Below, in pieces: positions 1-12,200 of a DNA stretch of 64,000 nt. The notes beneath the pieces were generated by a model that saw only the letters and a program-made list of their open reading frames with translations, was not told the DNA's origin and did not search any database. The position numbers and the translations under genes were made by a program. Every line of letters starts with the position of its first letter. Position 1 is the first letter of the stretch. This DNA comes from Neelides folsomi. Taxonomy: Eukaryota > Arthropoda > Collembola > Neelipleona > Neelidae. The stretch covers positions 1 through 64,000 of the forward strand of contig JAQGBZ010000139.1 of assembly GCA_034687125.1 (NCBI GenBank), read 5' to 3'.

Positions 1-1
1 T

Positions 2-77
2 ATAGTTTGTTTTGAAATTAAAAATAGATTTATATGAAAATCTCTATAAAACTATTTTTAATTTTAAAACAAACTAT
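2..77. repeat. 26-bp stem inverted repeat (hairpin)
   Basis: Arms at 2-27 and 52-77 are reverse complements at 25 of 26 positions, with a 24-nt loop. The one difference (G14 opposite T65) would be a G:U pair in a + strand transcript. It lies upstream of the WDR74-like exons, possibly in an intron of that gene. It could be a fold-back element remnant or a structured RNA; nothing here shows transcription. Confidence 0.7.
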
Positions 78-1242
78 GTTTTTTGTGCAGTGCCATAAGA
101 ACCTTTGTCTTACATTAATTGCGTTATCCAGATAGAATTGAGGCGATGGAGTTTTTACAAAATTTGCATTGGTTAGGAAAAAGTATAAAAATTCATGGGC
201 CTCCTCATAAAAATATTTTAATGTTTAAATTGATAAGGATGGAAAGAACAACATTTAAAATACACTCCATAAATATCAATATATATTATATATATAGCGA
301 TATTATATTTAAGCAAATCGGCCTTATATATAGATTTATTGCATCTCTTCTTTTTATTCCTCCTTTGTATCTCGGGCCGTGTTGAAGAGATAAAAGTGAC
401 AATTAACAAAAGACCATTAAATGTCTCGGAGTGGAAGTAGGTCAAGTTATGACATTAAAATATTTGAAATGGGTTTCATGATGCTGCATCTTTTCACCTA
501 CTGGACTACTCCAGAGGCCCATCCAGCTGGAAACGTCACAATTCACTCGTTCCCACTCCCATCTTTTCAATCTCATTTTTAAATGCCTACATGCTTAATT
601 GTCACTTTTTCCTTGCCACGTTTTTATTCCCATTTATCTCATTTGCCATTAACTAACGAAAAACCGTCAAAGTGAATAATAACTCTTAGATAACACCAAT
701 ACAGATTTTCCATACTAACCCACGCTCATCCCAAGCATCTTTAATTCTTAAAGTATTCTTGTACCACAAATCATCTTCTATTTAATATTGACTCAAGGTT
801 CTATTTTCGAGTTCTACTTATTGTTGCTTAAATGATATTGCTAATCTTGTAACGCATTAATTTATATTTTAAAAAATGACAAAACAAGAGTTTCTAGGTA
901 AGTAGTAGGTAGTTGGGTCATAGAAGGCAAAAATGTTGGATAATTGTCATGTACATTACATATGGGATAATAATGAGATCTGGGACATGTTTTTGAGGAG
1001 GACTGAACAGGGAGTCTATGAATGCATTGTTCAATAGGTGTTGAGAATGAATAGGAAGGGCGTGGAAATGGCAGATAATAAAGAACCGAAGGGTGATTGA
1101 ATAATAATGTAAGGATTACGGACGTGTCGGGTTACCTTTTCCCTTCACCGTTCCTCCTTATTCCTATTCAAACAGAGTTCATTGAGGACTGTTCTCCTGT
1201 CATGAACTATGGATGATTGGAATGGTCTTTTATTTGGGACAG

Positions 1243-1652
1243 GGACGTGGTCGCTGGAAGCAGTCGAGGAACCATCGCTCTTTTGGACATTCGACAACCC
1301 GGGAAGATTTTGAAAAAGTTGAGAGGAGCCAAAGGAAGTGTCAGAGCATTAGCGTCAATTCCCTCGTCCCGTCTTCTCCTTTCTGCAGGGCTTGATCGGT
1401 TCTTGTACCTCCATCATTTAGATAATCCTCAACCGTTGAAGCGGGTAATTTGAATTGATGTTAAACTTAATGTTAAGCGCATATGGATGAAATTAACACT
1501 TGATGCTTAAATTGTTCTTTTGACAGTTGTTCTTGAAATCGAAGCTGAACTGTATTTTGGTCAAGAGCGGACTCGAAGTTCCGGATCAGATTGAAGAGGA
1601 AAGTTGCAGCTGGGCGAATCTCGCTGGACCAAATGACTCATTGGGGAATTAA
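1243..1652 (+). CDS. wdr74: WDR74-like (Nsa1) WD-repeat protein, last two exons only
   Basis: Two exons encode the C-terminal end of a WDR74/Nsa1-like protein, a nucleolar WD40 protein used in 60S ribosome assembly. Exon 1243-1444 carries a last-repeat signature (GTIALLDIR, then GSVRAL and SAGLDRFLYLHHL). After an 82-bp intron, exon 1527-1652 reads FLKSKLNCILV and ends in TAA. The residues line up with the end of animal WDR74, including the KSQLNC-type motif after the last blade. The left edge is set by an AG at 1241-1242 and is uncertain. No upstream WD repeats were found between 1 and 1240, so either a long intron carries the gene out of the window or this is a partial copy. The kept intron argues against a retrocopy. 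AATAAA lies at 1651, overlapping the stop codon. Confidence 0.7.
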
Positions 1653-2994
1653 TAAAAGAGAGTTACTTTAATTTTTAACCATTTGATTTGGAAGGTAGTT
1701 GTGAAGGAGGGGTTTTCGGGGATGCCCGGGTGAAAATTCCCTCGAGTGCCAATTAAGCCGACACACACAAATCATGTAAATTGGAAATGTGAGTCGGATG
1801 GGGGGCCAGCTGTGTTGAAGAGATTACAAACTCCTCCTTTGTAATCGGAGCCTCCGTTGAAGAGCCCTGCCATCCCCACGATCCTCACCATCACACTCCC
1901 TTTGCCACGTCTTCTCACCCCGAATTCTTCCCTTTTTCCACCATTAGTCCAAACGACTAATCATCATCATTTAATTCATTCAAATCATTAAACAGTCTAA
2001 CGACATAATTGCTAATTATACAGATTAAATATATCGAATTTGCCGGCTTATCTGATCATTTATGATTATTGTTTATAAATACTGCACAGATGGGTTTATT
2101 ATGGCTATTCACTAATTATCCTTATATAATTTTAATATTGTACTACAATACACATAATACGTAAATATAATTAGCCTATAAAGCTTAATCAGAAGCTAAT
2201 AAATGTTAAATGTATTTGAAATTTTATTATTCCATAACGGATAATTAGCTTATATTATTTGTAGTTAAATATTACGCTAATAGAGATCAAAAGATTATAA
2301 TAAAAGAAGTTGTTTTCTTTTAACTTCAAGTGGGATTTAAGCACAAGCATGTACTTGAAATTTAAAGGGATTTTTGAGGAACTCTTGACGGAATAATCCA
2401 TTTCAAGGGCTCGGACACACCACACTTCATAAGAACCTTAACCTTACATTTATTTTTCTAATTTTGTTCAAAATTTACTCATAAGTTACAAGGCTGGGTT
2501 ATATGTAAAGCATCGAAAAGGTGTGGGTGCTAAATGTATAGTTAATAGTCTCTACAGATATATTCTGCATTGATCTACCATATTTGATAGTTGAAGATCT
2601 CTATCATAGTCGAAGAGATGATAGACACCTAAGGGTCGAAGTTGTGCATGGGAGATGTACGGTATTTCATTTGTTCCTTCTACACCTTTTTGTGGATTGG
2701 CCGTCAACACAATGGAGCGTATCCTGGGCGAGAGGCAACGGAGTGGGAAATATGTTTAAGGGTTTAAGTAATTCGACCCCATTGTACAAGTGTGTATGTG
2801 GAGGTATTATGAATGTCCTGGTGTTGTTGGCTCATTCTGTACGTAATCTGGTTGTGGATTGAAGTGGGCTCAATTGTCCGGAGAGGGCCCTTTGACCAAA
2901 CGAGGGAGGCTGCTCAGTTGAACTACCCTCGCAGAGGAGACCGAACCTCCTTCTCAACAAGTGTCGTCGCACTCGAGTGGGAGACACGGGAAAG
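1653..2994. other. Intergenic, no gene seen
   Basis: AT-rich sequence with short open frames only. An open stretch near 2584-2862 has no homology I recognise and no supporting splice sites. The 3' part just before 2995 is probably the Six4 promoter and 5' UTR. Confidence 0.5.
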
Positions 2995-4639
2995 ATGGGA
3001 GAGAACACCGTCGACTCCCGGCCCGATCCGCTCCATCATTTCCCAAGGATTCCGCCCGAACTCCATTACCCCTTTATGAAATTGGACCCCGAACCAATCA
3101 TTTCCGAACCGCTGCCGCCGCCACCGATCGAAATCCCGCAATGGGAAAGAAATTATTCATTCACTCAAGATCAAGTACTTAACCTTTGTCTTCATTCTCT
3201 CATTCCAAATCTATCATTTTTAATGGCATTGTTAAAGTGCTGACTTGTATTTTTGTTATCTTTTTATAGACCATTTTTATTGATATCATTTTTAATTTGA
3301 TCGTCGTTCCATTTTATCTTCTTTATTTATACCATTTATTGTATTGACGATTTTTAAATTTTGAATAGGTTGAGTGTGTGAGCATAGCGCTACTTCAAGC
3401 AAACGATCTCGCGAGACTGGAAAGCTTTCTTTCTCGCCTCCCTCGTGAACGTCTTTCTGGACCAGAAGCCGTTCTCAGAGCCCGGGCCGCCGTTTATTTC
3501 TATTTGCAAAGATTCACTGAACTTTACAAACTCCTGGAAAACAATCACTTTTCTCCGGAGTAAGCACAAATTCATTTTTAACTATAATCCTCACTCGTTC
3601 TCAGCGCAAAAAGAAAGTCGCAGGGTAATGAGAGACACTTAAAGTTAGAACATTTCATTCTAAGATTTTACTCAATATTCATATGAAATAATACACATCT
3701 ACAGATACAGTACTAATACATCTGGTGTAGTAAATTGCATTCAAGAAAAACTACTCGTATAAACTCTATTTAAGTCAAAGCTTGAAAAAAATGATTTCTT
3801 AGGTTTAAAGTCAATGACTATTATAAATTGATCTCAATTTAATAAAATAGGAGACAAAATATTTCATAGGACATTGTTTGTTGGGATCTATCAAAAGAGA
3901 TTATTACATGTTAATGTTAGTTAGAATTTAGGAAGAAAGAAAGGGTTAATAAATAGTTAAAATAATGAAAATTCCATAATTTGCATTATTTTTAGGCATC
4001 ATAGTGAACTCCAAGACTTGTGGTATAAGGCGAGATATCGAGAGGCTGAGAAAGTTCGCGGGCGGAGTTTGGGAGCCGTGGACAAATATCGGCTGAGGAG
4101 AAAACACCCACTGCCACGGACGATCTGGGATGGGGAGGAGATGGTTTATTGTTTCAAGGAAAAGAGTCGGAATGCCCTCAAAGCCTCGTACAAGAAGAAC
4201 CGATATCCGACTCCTGAGGAAAAGAGATGTCTGGCAAAGGCGACGAAGCTTTCAATGACACAAGTCAGCAATTGGTTTAAGAATAAACGACAGCGTGATA
4301 GAACACCTCAAGCAAGGTACAAAAAACAATTCATCTCTAATCCTTATAACCCTACCCTCAAGAATTCAAATCATTGCGTCTTTTCTCAATTAATTTTTTA
4401 AAGTTTGTCTTATAAGCTATCTGTATTTGTATAAGAGACATTATTGGTAAAGGCTTGTTTGATATAGGGACATTATCCTCGACTGCCTCCCTGACCCCGT
4501 GGACGAAGACTCCCGATGGAAATGGGAGGAACGAGGCGGAAAAGCCGAGATGAAGGAATACTACGGCGGATATGAAGGGCTCCAACAACTTCTTCCACCT
4601 CCGCTCTACGAACAACCTCAACATCAGAGAGTTCAGTAG
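2995..4639 (+). CDS. six4: SIX-class homeobox transcription factor, Six4/5 subfamily
   Basis: Four exons (2995-3174, 3369-3559, 3996-4316, 4468-4639) join in frame to 287 aa. The order is a short Pro-rich N-terminus (residues 1-50), the SIX domain (about 55-180, starting [11 protein letters not shown] and ending at [15 protein letters not shown]), then the homeodomain. The homeodomain begins [15 protein letters not shown] and contains [28 protein letters not shown] and [10 protein letters not shown] match Six4/5 rather than Six1/2 ([12 protein letters not shown]) or Six3/6. The family binds DNA with Eya-type partners in muscle, gonad and sense-organ development. Start: the first in-frame ATG after an upstream TGA at 2893. 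The homeodomain has K where most SIX proteins have R (FKNKRQ). The C-terminus is only about 55 residues, much shorter than vertebrate Six4. Confidence 0.93.
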
Positions 4640-6076
4640 ACTGTATAGGCATCATAGGCTTTAGTGGAAATCTCTGTATTTATTCTTTTTTCTACTGTAC
4701 AGTAATACTTGTAAGGATATCACCAATAGTTAAAAAAAGTGTGGAATATTGGAATATATGAATACCATATATGGTATATTTAACTATTACTTAACTGGAG
4801 TTGGAATTTAACATGGAGAACATAGAGAGGTGGTTAATTACTCTTCTGCTGGGTCTGGGCCTTTAATTGGGGCGCAGCGTATTGAGTTTCCTCCTTCGTC
4901 GTTTGTCACCCCTTTGAAGTTTGTCCTTCCGGCCGAATCGGCCCAACCAACACGGCTCATTAGCAACTCCCTTCAACTTCCCTTAAAGGCTCCATTTAAT
5001 TCCTCCAAGAGAGAGGCGGAGATCCTTCGGGTGATGGATGGCCTTTGCCCACATGTGAGAAAGGGTCGGGTGTTAAGGAGGTCCCTGCACACATTACAAC
5101 GAACACCTTCAACACATGTCGACCACACTCGCCCACTTCTATGAAAACCTGATTAACATCGCCACACACACCAACTCCTCATTCCCATTTCACGTGGAGG
5201 AACAATCTCTGTATAATTATATAGAAATTATATTGAATGTGTCAATAAACAACGTTATGATCCAAACTTACTAAAACTCATCAAGTCATAAATTTCATCA
5301 ATCATGAAAATTATCATAAAATGAATTTAATTATTCATGTTATCACTATTTAATATTATTTATTATATAAATCCATCATGGAAAATGACGTAGGGATTTA
5401 ATTTGACTGACCATATAGAATACAAATATAACCATAACCATGTAATACGCGTTGAAGAATTTAGTTGACAAAAGGAAATAAGTACAGATATTTACTCAAG
5501 AAGCATTTATCCAGGTTTTGTTCAATATTGTGCAGGTAAGAAAAAGATTTGGGGAAATTTAAGGGGAAAGTAGGAAGGTTGGGAGAAGGAGATTGGAGAT
5601 TAGACACGGAACTTTAATATTGCATCCATTTCATTTTTTGAATGAATCTAATCTTTGTGTAGAGTTAATAAGAATCCATGTTCATGTAACGGTCAACCCA
5701 CTCACGCCTTCTTTTCGCGGAGTATTGATTTTACAATTACCCAATTAGCTAATTTGGCTTTACAAGGTGCCCTTACTTACACTTTACTCTCCCCATTAGC
5801 TCATATAATTCCGAGATTCTTCTGGGACTTTTTCATTTCAAACTTGAACTTCTCACTCTCCCCATCTCGATCCATTTCCTCATTCAGCTCATTCTTTATC
5901 AAATCCCTCACGTTGTTATTCCTTAAGGCAGGGAAGTGTCAAAGCTCAGAATTAGCCGAATGTTCATTTCAATTTCAATTTAAACCCATCTTGATTTAAT
6001 CAACTTACCAAACATCAATTTTAACTTCAAAAATGGGCCGAGAGCGATTGAAAATTGTTTTATAATATTATTAAAG
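4640..6076. other. Intergenic, nothing recognised
   Basis: Contains an open stretch 4830-5144 (+) without homology and a charged 46-codon open stretch without ATG on the - strand at 5801-5938. That second stretch reads like a coiled coil (ELNEEMDRDGESEKFKFEMK) but I could not attach it to other exons. A perfect 16-bp AT-rich palindrome sits at 4762-4777. No RNA gene or repeat family recognised. Confidence 0.4.
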
Positions 6077-6821
6077 TGGCGGGGAGTTGTTCAGTATGTC
6101 GGTCGAACGGTACGAAATTAGAAAAAAGTGTCCGTCTGGCCCAAGCTCTTCAATCTCCATTGGCCTCCTTAGCTCTTCCGCTTTGTTTCCCCTGCATTGC
6201 CCTTTTTACGAAGATCTCTCTGGCTCGGGATCGACTCCAAATCCTCAAATCCGACTTGAACTCGTCATTTGTGGAATTACGGAAAACGCTCCTTGTGGCT
6301 CAAGCCACGATCTCCAAACCCATCGTTGACGATTCGGTGATTCAGTTCCAAACTAAGATTAAAGGTTCTTTTCTTTACATTCATTGTCAGTTTAACCATT
6401 ACTTATAAATCTAATAATTGACTTGTGATATACTTAATATGGGTAAAAAGAGATCACCGAGCCTCATCAAAAAGAATACGACGAGGAGGCGGAGAAGCAA
6501 AGAGTTAAAAATGAAGAATGTGAGACCTTCCAAGTTCATTTCAATGTTATCCTCATTTATGACTTTCATCTCCAAAATCATTTTTGCTAAGACGAAAAAT
6601 TGGTTGCAGTGGCAAAGACGATGGAAGAAACCCGGAGAAAACGGAAAGAAAAATCCCTTTCAATTGAGGACAAGAAGGACGAGGAAGTGAAGCCGCCACC
6701 AGCCATCAAAGCCCTTTTGTTCACTTGTCCAGGATGTCAGAAGAACTTTGTCATCCAGCGACAGTTCCTCAATCACATTCACTACACGCATCTCTCAAGG
6801 GAAAATTCATTGAGTCATTAA
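6077..6821 (+). CDS. Small ZAD-like and C2H2 zinc-finger protein (5' end unresolved)
   Basis: Three exons join in frame: 6077-6364, 6451-6519, 6610-6821. The first holds a CSVC pair, then about 33 residues later a CFPC pair followed by a helix with ARDRLQILKSDL. This C-x2-C ... C-x2-C spacing followed by a helix resembles the ZAD dimerisation domain of arthropod zinc-finger proteins. The second exon is acidic and Lys-rich (EYDEEAEKQRVKNEE). The third has a basic stretch (RRKRKEK) and one C-terminal C2H2 finger, FTCPGCQKNF then H-x4-H. The start codon is not in the exon I can define: 6077 follows an AG, and the upstream ATG at 6033 is out of frame, so a further 5' exon is expected. With a single finger it would be unusual for a ZAD protein. 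The function and the ZAD assignment are inference. Confidence 0.5.
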
Positions 6822-7171
6822 TAAAAATATTAATGTTCGCCCTCGGAGATTTTCATTATCCATTCAAATCATCAAAATGATGAATTTTAACCTTAACCAC
6901 TATAATAATACTAGTAATTTTAACTCGATTTTAACCTTAAATAGGTTCATAAACCAACAACACCTTTAACTATAAAAATCATCCTCAATGGAAGGTTGAA
7001 TTGAAATGAAAAGCTAAAAGTATAAAAAGCTTCTTTACCTTCATTTTCAAAAATTAATCCCTTCTTTCATTTCCCTGTTTAACTCATTGTTGTTATTGTA
7101 AAGCATTAACTTACATTTAATTAAATTGGAAAAGCATTCAACATTTTAAATAGAAGTTTTTAGTAAAAAAA
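6822..7171. other. Short intergenic stretch before the secreted-peptide gene
   Basis: AT-rich. The only suggestive element is a TATA-like sequence at 7021, listed separately. Confidence 0.5.
7021..7029 (+). promoter_or_regulatory. TATA-box-like element
   Basis: TATAAAAAG lies about 150 bp upstream of the ATG at 7172. That distance suits a core promoter with a 5' UTR of about 120 nt. No transcript evidence is available. Confidence 0.4.
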
Positions 7172-7979
7172 ATGAAAATTTGGATTTTTCTCGTTGTCTG
7201 TTTCCTGTCTGGATTTGAAGCTGGGAAGTCGGGAAAGGTAAATTCGCCAACCTTTATTCTTATTTCAATTGGGATTGTTTATTTGAAATGTGAGTGGTTG
7301 TTGAGCAGGGTGGAGATGAAATCCGAATCAAGAGATCCTACTTCACACGTAAGAATTTTCAAATTACAAACGTCTTCTATTTCACTTCATTTTCATTCTC
7401 TAAGTTAATGTAAATTCCTTCTTTGAATTCAACAACTGAACTATCATAGAACAAGAGCTTACCTACATGCATCTATTTACCATACATATATTAAAGCTAA
7501 CCTAACCTAAGCTAACGTAAAGTTTTCCCTAAATTGAATATCAGATTTGGTCATTTTATATCAAATGTAAATTCTCATCATTAGGTGTTTGATTTAGCAG
7601 AAACACTTTTGTATTCACTATAAGAAGTTTTCTATAAGGGTACAAAGCCCGAGAGAAAGAAGATCATAATTTTTGGTTCTTTGACGCAGCATCTCCAGCC
7701 ACATTTGGGATTGGTTTCATCCCCCTGATCTGCGGAATAGCGAACCTTTTCTGCCCTCCCGGATGGAACCCTCGGTCTACGACTCCTCCTCCAACCAACA
7801 CTCCTCCGTCGGCCCCCACCTTCAATCCCCCTACTCAGAATCCGACAATGCCAGGGCCGACGTCTGACACAACCCAGCATGGAGCATCAACTGGTTCAAC
7901 TGCAGCCGGACAAACCACACCAGCGACGACGGCAGCGACAACTCATGCCTCGACGCTTTCACCAGCTCCAGGACGTTGA
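7172..7979 (+). CDS. Small secreted Pro/Thr-rich (mucin-like) protein
   Basis: Three exons (7172-7237, 7309-7348, 7690-7979) give 131 aa. Exon 1 is nearly all signal peptide (MKIWIFLVVCFLSGFEA). Exon 2 adds a short charged segment with a dibasic IRIKR that could be processed. Exon 3 starts with a hydrophobic stretch holding two cysteines (LICGIANLFCPPGW), then about 75 residues dominated by Pro, Thr, Ser and Ala, as expected for an O-glycosylated secreted protein. In exon 3 two acceptors nine bases apart (7689 and 7698) are both in frame, so a three-residue length variant is possible. I do not recognise a family. The signal peptide, intron phases and stop fit a real gene, but low-complexity proteins like this are hard to confirm from sequence. 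Confidence 0.6.
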
Positions 7980-9227
7980 CCTCCTTTTTATTATTTTGCG
8001 TTTATTTCTTTTTCTACGAGACTTTATGGTCCACATTGAATGAATATAATTATTAGGTCTCATTTTACATTTGACTATGCTAAAACACTTGTGAGAATAA
8101 AATCATAATATATAAATTGTGTTATCTGTTATTGACGTGTCTGCGGAGGGTTTTTCTTATCTTTGACACCGGTTGTGAGCCCACTGGCACTCTGTCGCAA
8201 ATCCAAGGGATCGTATTTCATTTAAGTATATTTATTATCTCATATTAGGAGGGCAAGTATTATAAATGATAACGTGGGCCAAATCATCCTTTTCTCATAA
8301 CGAAAGAAAATATAAATATTAAATGAACTCCACCATCTACCATATATATTTTAAATAACATACAAAATAAATATTACTAAACATAATAAAAATGTGTGTA
8401 TGTATTAAAAATGTATTTAGTACATAAATACATCAAATGACTTATATAAGTAATTGTAATATGAATCTCACGTTATAAATCATTTATGTCTATTCAAGAG
8501 ATAAAGAAACTGGATAAACTTAAAATACTGAATTGTTTTACGATTATCATGAATTGGAGATATTTTAATTAGCATTGAATGAACTTATCTCACAGACTTG
8601 TCACAGACTTGTCACAGACTTGTCATCTGCAGATTTCCCTGCTAAACACTCTGAGAACATTGGGAGCATGGATGTTATTTATGATATTTTGAGTTTTTTA
8701 ATGCTTTGGAATGCTTAATCCAAAATTCTTTAATGTTTGTAATACAGGTAAATGTGGCAGTAGTGGATATTACATAAGTACATTACTATTACTTATGTAG
8801 GAACACAGTTACACATTAACAATGTTCATGTATCGTTTCATACATGTAACATGTTAGATAAGTGTCATATGCAAGAATATTTTGTTTAACATTGAAAATG
8901 TATTCCTAATAATACTGTAGTTCAGTAGCACAAATATGAAATGAAGATTAATACCCACACGTCATGTAATGATTACTATTGATCAAATATAGTATATTTA
9001 TGCAAATTACACTGTACCAATAAACGAAACAAACGATAAAGGTGATAAAGATGGCTAAAACATCAAAATACAATTATTATCAGAAATTGGGAATAAAAGT
9101 AAAATTTTAGTCGTTGTTTGTAAGCCAAGAGTGCGAGTGGAATAATGTTGTGGTAATCACGAGGCGAAAGTTATACATATTTTATTAGTGTTTTGGGCTA
9201 AAGTCAATTTAGATAGCTATAAGTTAA
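7980..9227. other. Intergenic, one short tandem repeat
   Basis: AT-rich with no gene recognised. A three-copy 11-bp tandem repeat is at 8590-8622. The 3' part is the likely promoter and 5' UTR of the SLC5 gene. Confidence 0.5.
8590..8622. repeat. 11-bp tandem repeat, three exact copies
   Basis: TCACAGACTTG is repeated at 8590-8600, 8601-8611 and 8612-8622 without change, followed by a partial fourth unit (TCA). The unit is not simple-sequence DNA, and it sits about 600 bp upstream of the SLC5 start codon. Confidence 0.85.
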
Positions 9228-12200
9228 ATGGCGAATATTCTTGCTAATGAAGAATTGTCAAATCGGTTTCGTGGAGGTGATTATGCGGTTTTTGTAGCCG
9301 TCCTCATCGCTTCTGCAGCCATTGGGGTTTATTATGCATTTTTCAAAAAACAACAATCATCGGAGGATCTCCTCATGGGAGGAAGGAAAATGTCAGTTTT
9401 CCCAGTTTCATTATCACTTTTATGCAGGTAAGATTTTTCAAAATTCCAAATTGTTCAACTTGACAAAATTATTAAAATTTTAACATGATTTAACTTTAAA
9501 GATTTTTTGGTTTAATTAACTAATGCATGTATATCTTTTAAGTTTTGTGAGTGCAATCACTCTACTTGGAAATCCAGTAGAAGTTTATAATTATGGGAGC
9601 CAATATCTCTTTCTCGCATCTTCTTTCATATTCATGACAGCAGCTCTCGCCTTCCTGTACGTTCCAGTCTTCTTCGAATTACAATTAACTTCAGCTTATG
9701 AGGTCTTATGACATTTTTGATATTTTTTATTTATTTTATGCGATAATTGATAATTGACGGGATGCAGTGGTTTTAAACTAATTAATTATTTTAGTACTTC
9801 GAGATGAGGTTCTCGAGATATGTTCGAATAACAATGTCAATTATTTCCATTTTTTATCTTGTAAGTTCCCCATTATTAATTATTATCAATTGAATGTTGA
9901 CAATACACAATATTATGTAATGTGTACACAAATATGCCCATCAAGTGCTAATTTCCTCCAATAATTATTAAAGGTTATCTTAATGTCAATCTGCGTTTTT
10001 GGCCCTTCATTAGCATTAAATCAAGGTAATATATTGACTTAACGGAATACTTATTGTTAGTTAAGATTGAGAATGAATTAAAGTTTATATTTACATTTTA
10101 ACTCATGAGCATTATTCTTCAGTGGCGGGAATTAATGACAACTTATGTAACGGTCTCATCTTTGCCGTCTGCATCTTCTATTCAAGTCTTGTAAGTTACA
10201 AGAAAGAAATTATTTATCTTTGACGATGAATTTAAGGGTGGTTTAAAAGCGGTGCTTTGGACGGATGCTCTCCAAGCCTTCATAATGCTCGGGTCACTTT
10301 CGGTTGTGGTGGGGAAAGGAATTCATGATTTGGGTGGATGGAGTGTGATGTGGGAAAGAGCTGAAGCTTCGGGAAGGATACACTTTTTTACGTAATATTA
10401 TAAATATGAAAATTAACTATAGTTTAATGAGTTGATTTGATGCATTTACTTATTTTCATAACTAAAATTGCAGAATGGATCCAGATCCCCGAACAAGACA
10501 AACATTTTGGACAAACACGATCGGAGGATATCTTCAATGGATTCCTCTTTATGCTGCGACGCAAGGACAAGTTCAACGTTATGTTTCAGTTCCAACACTA
10601 AAGAAAGCAAGAATGTAATTATTAATTATAACTATAACTGATTTTCTTTAACATTAATTAATGGGAAATTGTGATATTCAAAAATATTATGCAGATGCAC
10701 GATGCATCAATGAGTAAAAGGGCTTGATTTGTGATAAACTAAATATTAAATATTTTCAAATGTATAAATATTTTATATGGTCAAGTAAATTTTATATAAA
10801 TTAAACATCATCTATTTGGTTAAATTCGCTGAAAAAACGCTTAACTCCACAAAATTTTAAAAGTTAATGAAGATTAAACAAATAGTAATTTCCTATTAAA
10901 ATACATAACGGTTCGATTAAAATCATCGAGTCTCGCTTAAGAATGAAAATTGTTATAATAATGCGAACCAAATTTAAATAATTAGATATTAGTTGACATA
11001 AAAATTATTTTTAACATCAAATCTACTAATTTTTAAAGAGATAATTACATTTTAATAATTGAAATTGTATTTGTCTAATTTAATTTCCCCCGTATATATT
11101 TGAAATCATCGCAGCTCTTAACAATTAATATCCAATTGAATCTCTGAAAAGTATGGAGATAATGGATTAAAAATGTTTAACGTGCTAATTGAAACTTAAG
11201 AATTCAAATTAACACCACTTGACATAAGCACTTTTAGATCCTAAGCAAGGTTCAATGTCTTGAATCTCAAACATGAAATGATGTCATCAAAACTAATGTA
11301 ATATCATAGGAAATAGCTTAAATCAGATTAACTTAATTAACTTGGGAAAAGTAAGGAGATTGGAAATATTCTTTTAAATTTATGTACATTGATATTTTAT
11401 TATTGAAATAAAATTTTATTGCCCATATAAAATGTGTACAGATTTGATGAAATCGTGCCTTTTTAACAGTCAGTTTTTTCAATCAACCAATTTAATATTT
11501 GGTGAAGAAAGAATAATATTTATTAGGATTAAAATAGAGTATTGCATTGATAAACCCTTTGCCCATGTACATGTATAAGAAGTGCATAATTATGATTTTC
11601 TATTTAAACTCAGAGCCCTGTTAATTAATATGTTTGGATTGATGGGCATTGTTTTTCTCTGCTTTCTCGCTGGGATGGCCATTTATGCAAAATACTACGA
11701 ATGTGATCCAATTCAAAGTGAAGTCAGTAAAATATTACAATTCAAGATTAACTTAAAAAATCTAGTAAACATTCAACACTTTATAAACTTTTTTTGAAGA
11801 GAGTCAAAGCTGCGGATCAGCTATTGCCTTTATTCGTAATGGACACTCTTGGTGATTATCCAGGTAAAATATCTTTATTTTACATATTTATAACACGCTG
11901 ATTTGTGTTTAAGAAGATTGCACATGTTTGACTTTTTATTCACAAAGGTTTGCCCGGTCTTTTCGTTGCTGGAATCACAGCAGCCTCGCTCAGGTATTCT
12001 TTAACAGTTAAAAAGATTTAACATGTTGTAAGTAAATAAGAATGACAATGAATTCAATGTCTGATGTTGTTTAAAGTACGGTGTCATCAGCCCTCAATTC
12101 GCTCGCTGCAATTATGACAGAGGATTATGTAAAGAAATGGAAACCAAATATTACTGACAACCAACTTGGAAAGTTATCAAAATTCATTGTCTTTGGATTT

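Noticed and set aside
4762-4777. Perfect 16-bp palindrome
   Set aside because: Built almost entirely of alternating A/T with central TATATA; expected by chance in such AT-rich DNA.
4830-5144. 104-codon open stretch on the + strand
   Set aside because: No recognisable motif, no splice partners, no ATG in a good context, and the other strand is nearly as open. Probably chance in a GC-richer patch.
5801-5938. Charged 46-codon open stretch on the - strand
   Set aside because: Looks like coiled-coil sequence but has no ATG and I found no neighbouring exons to join it to.
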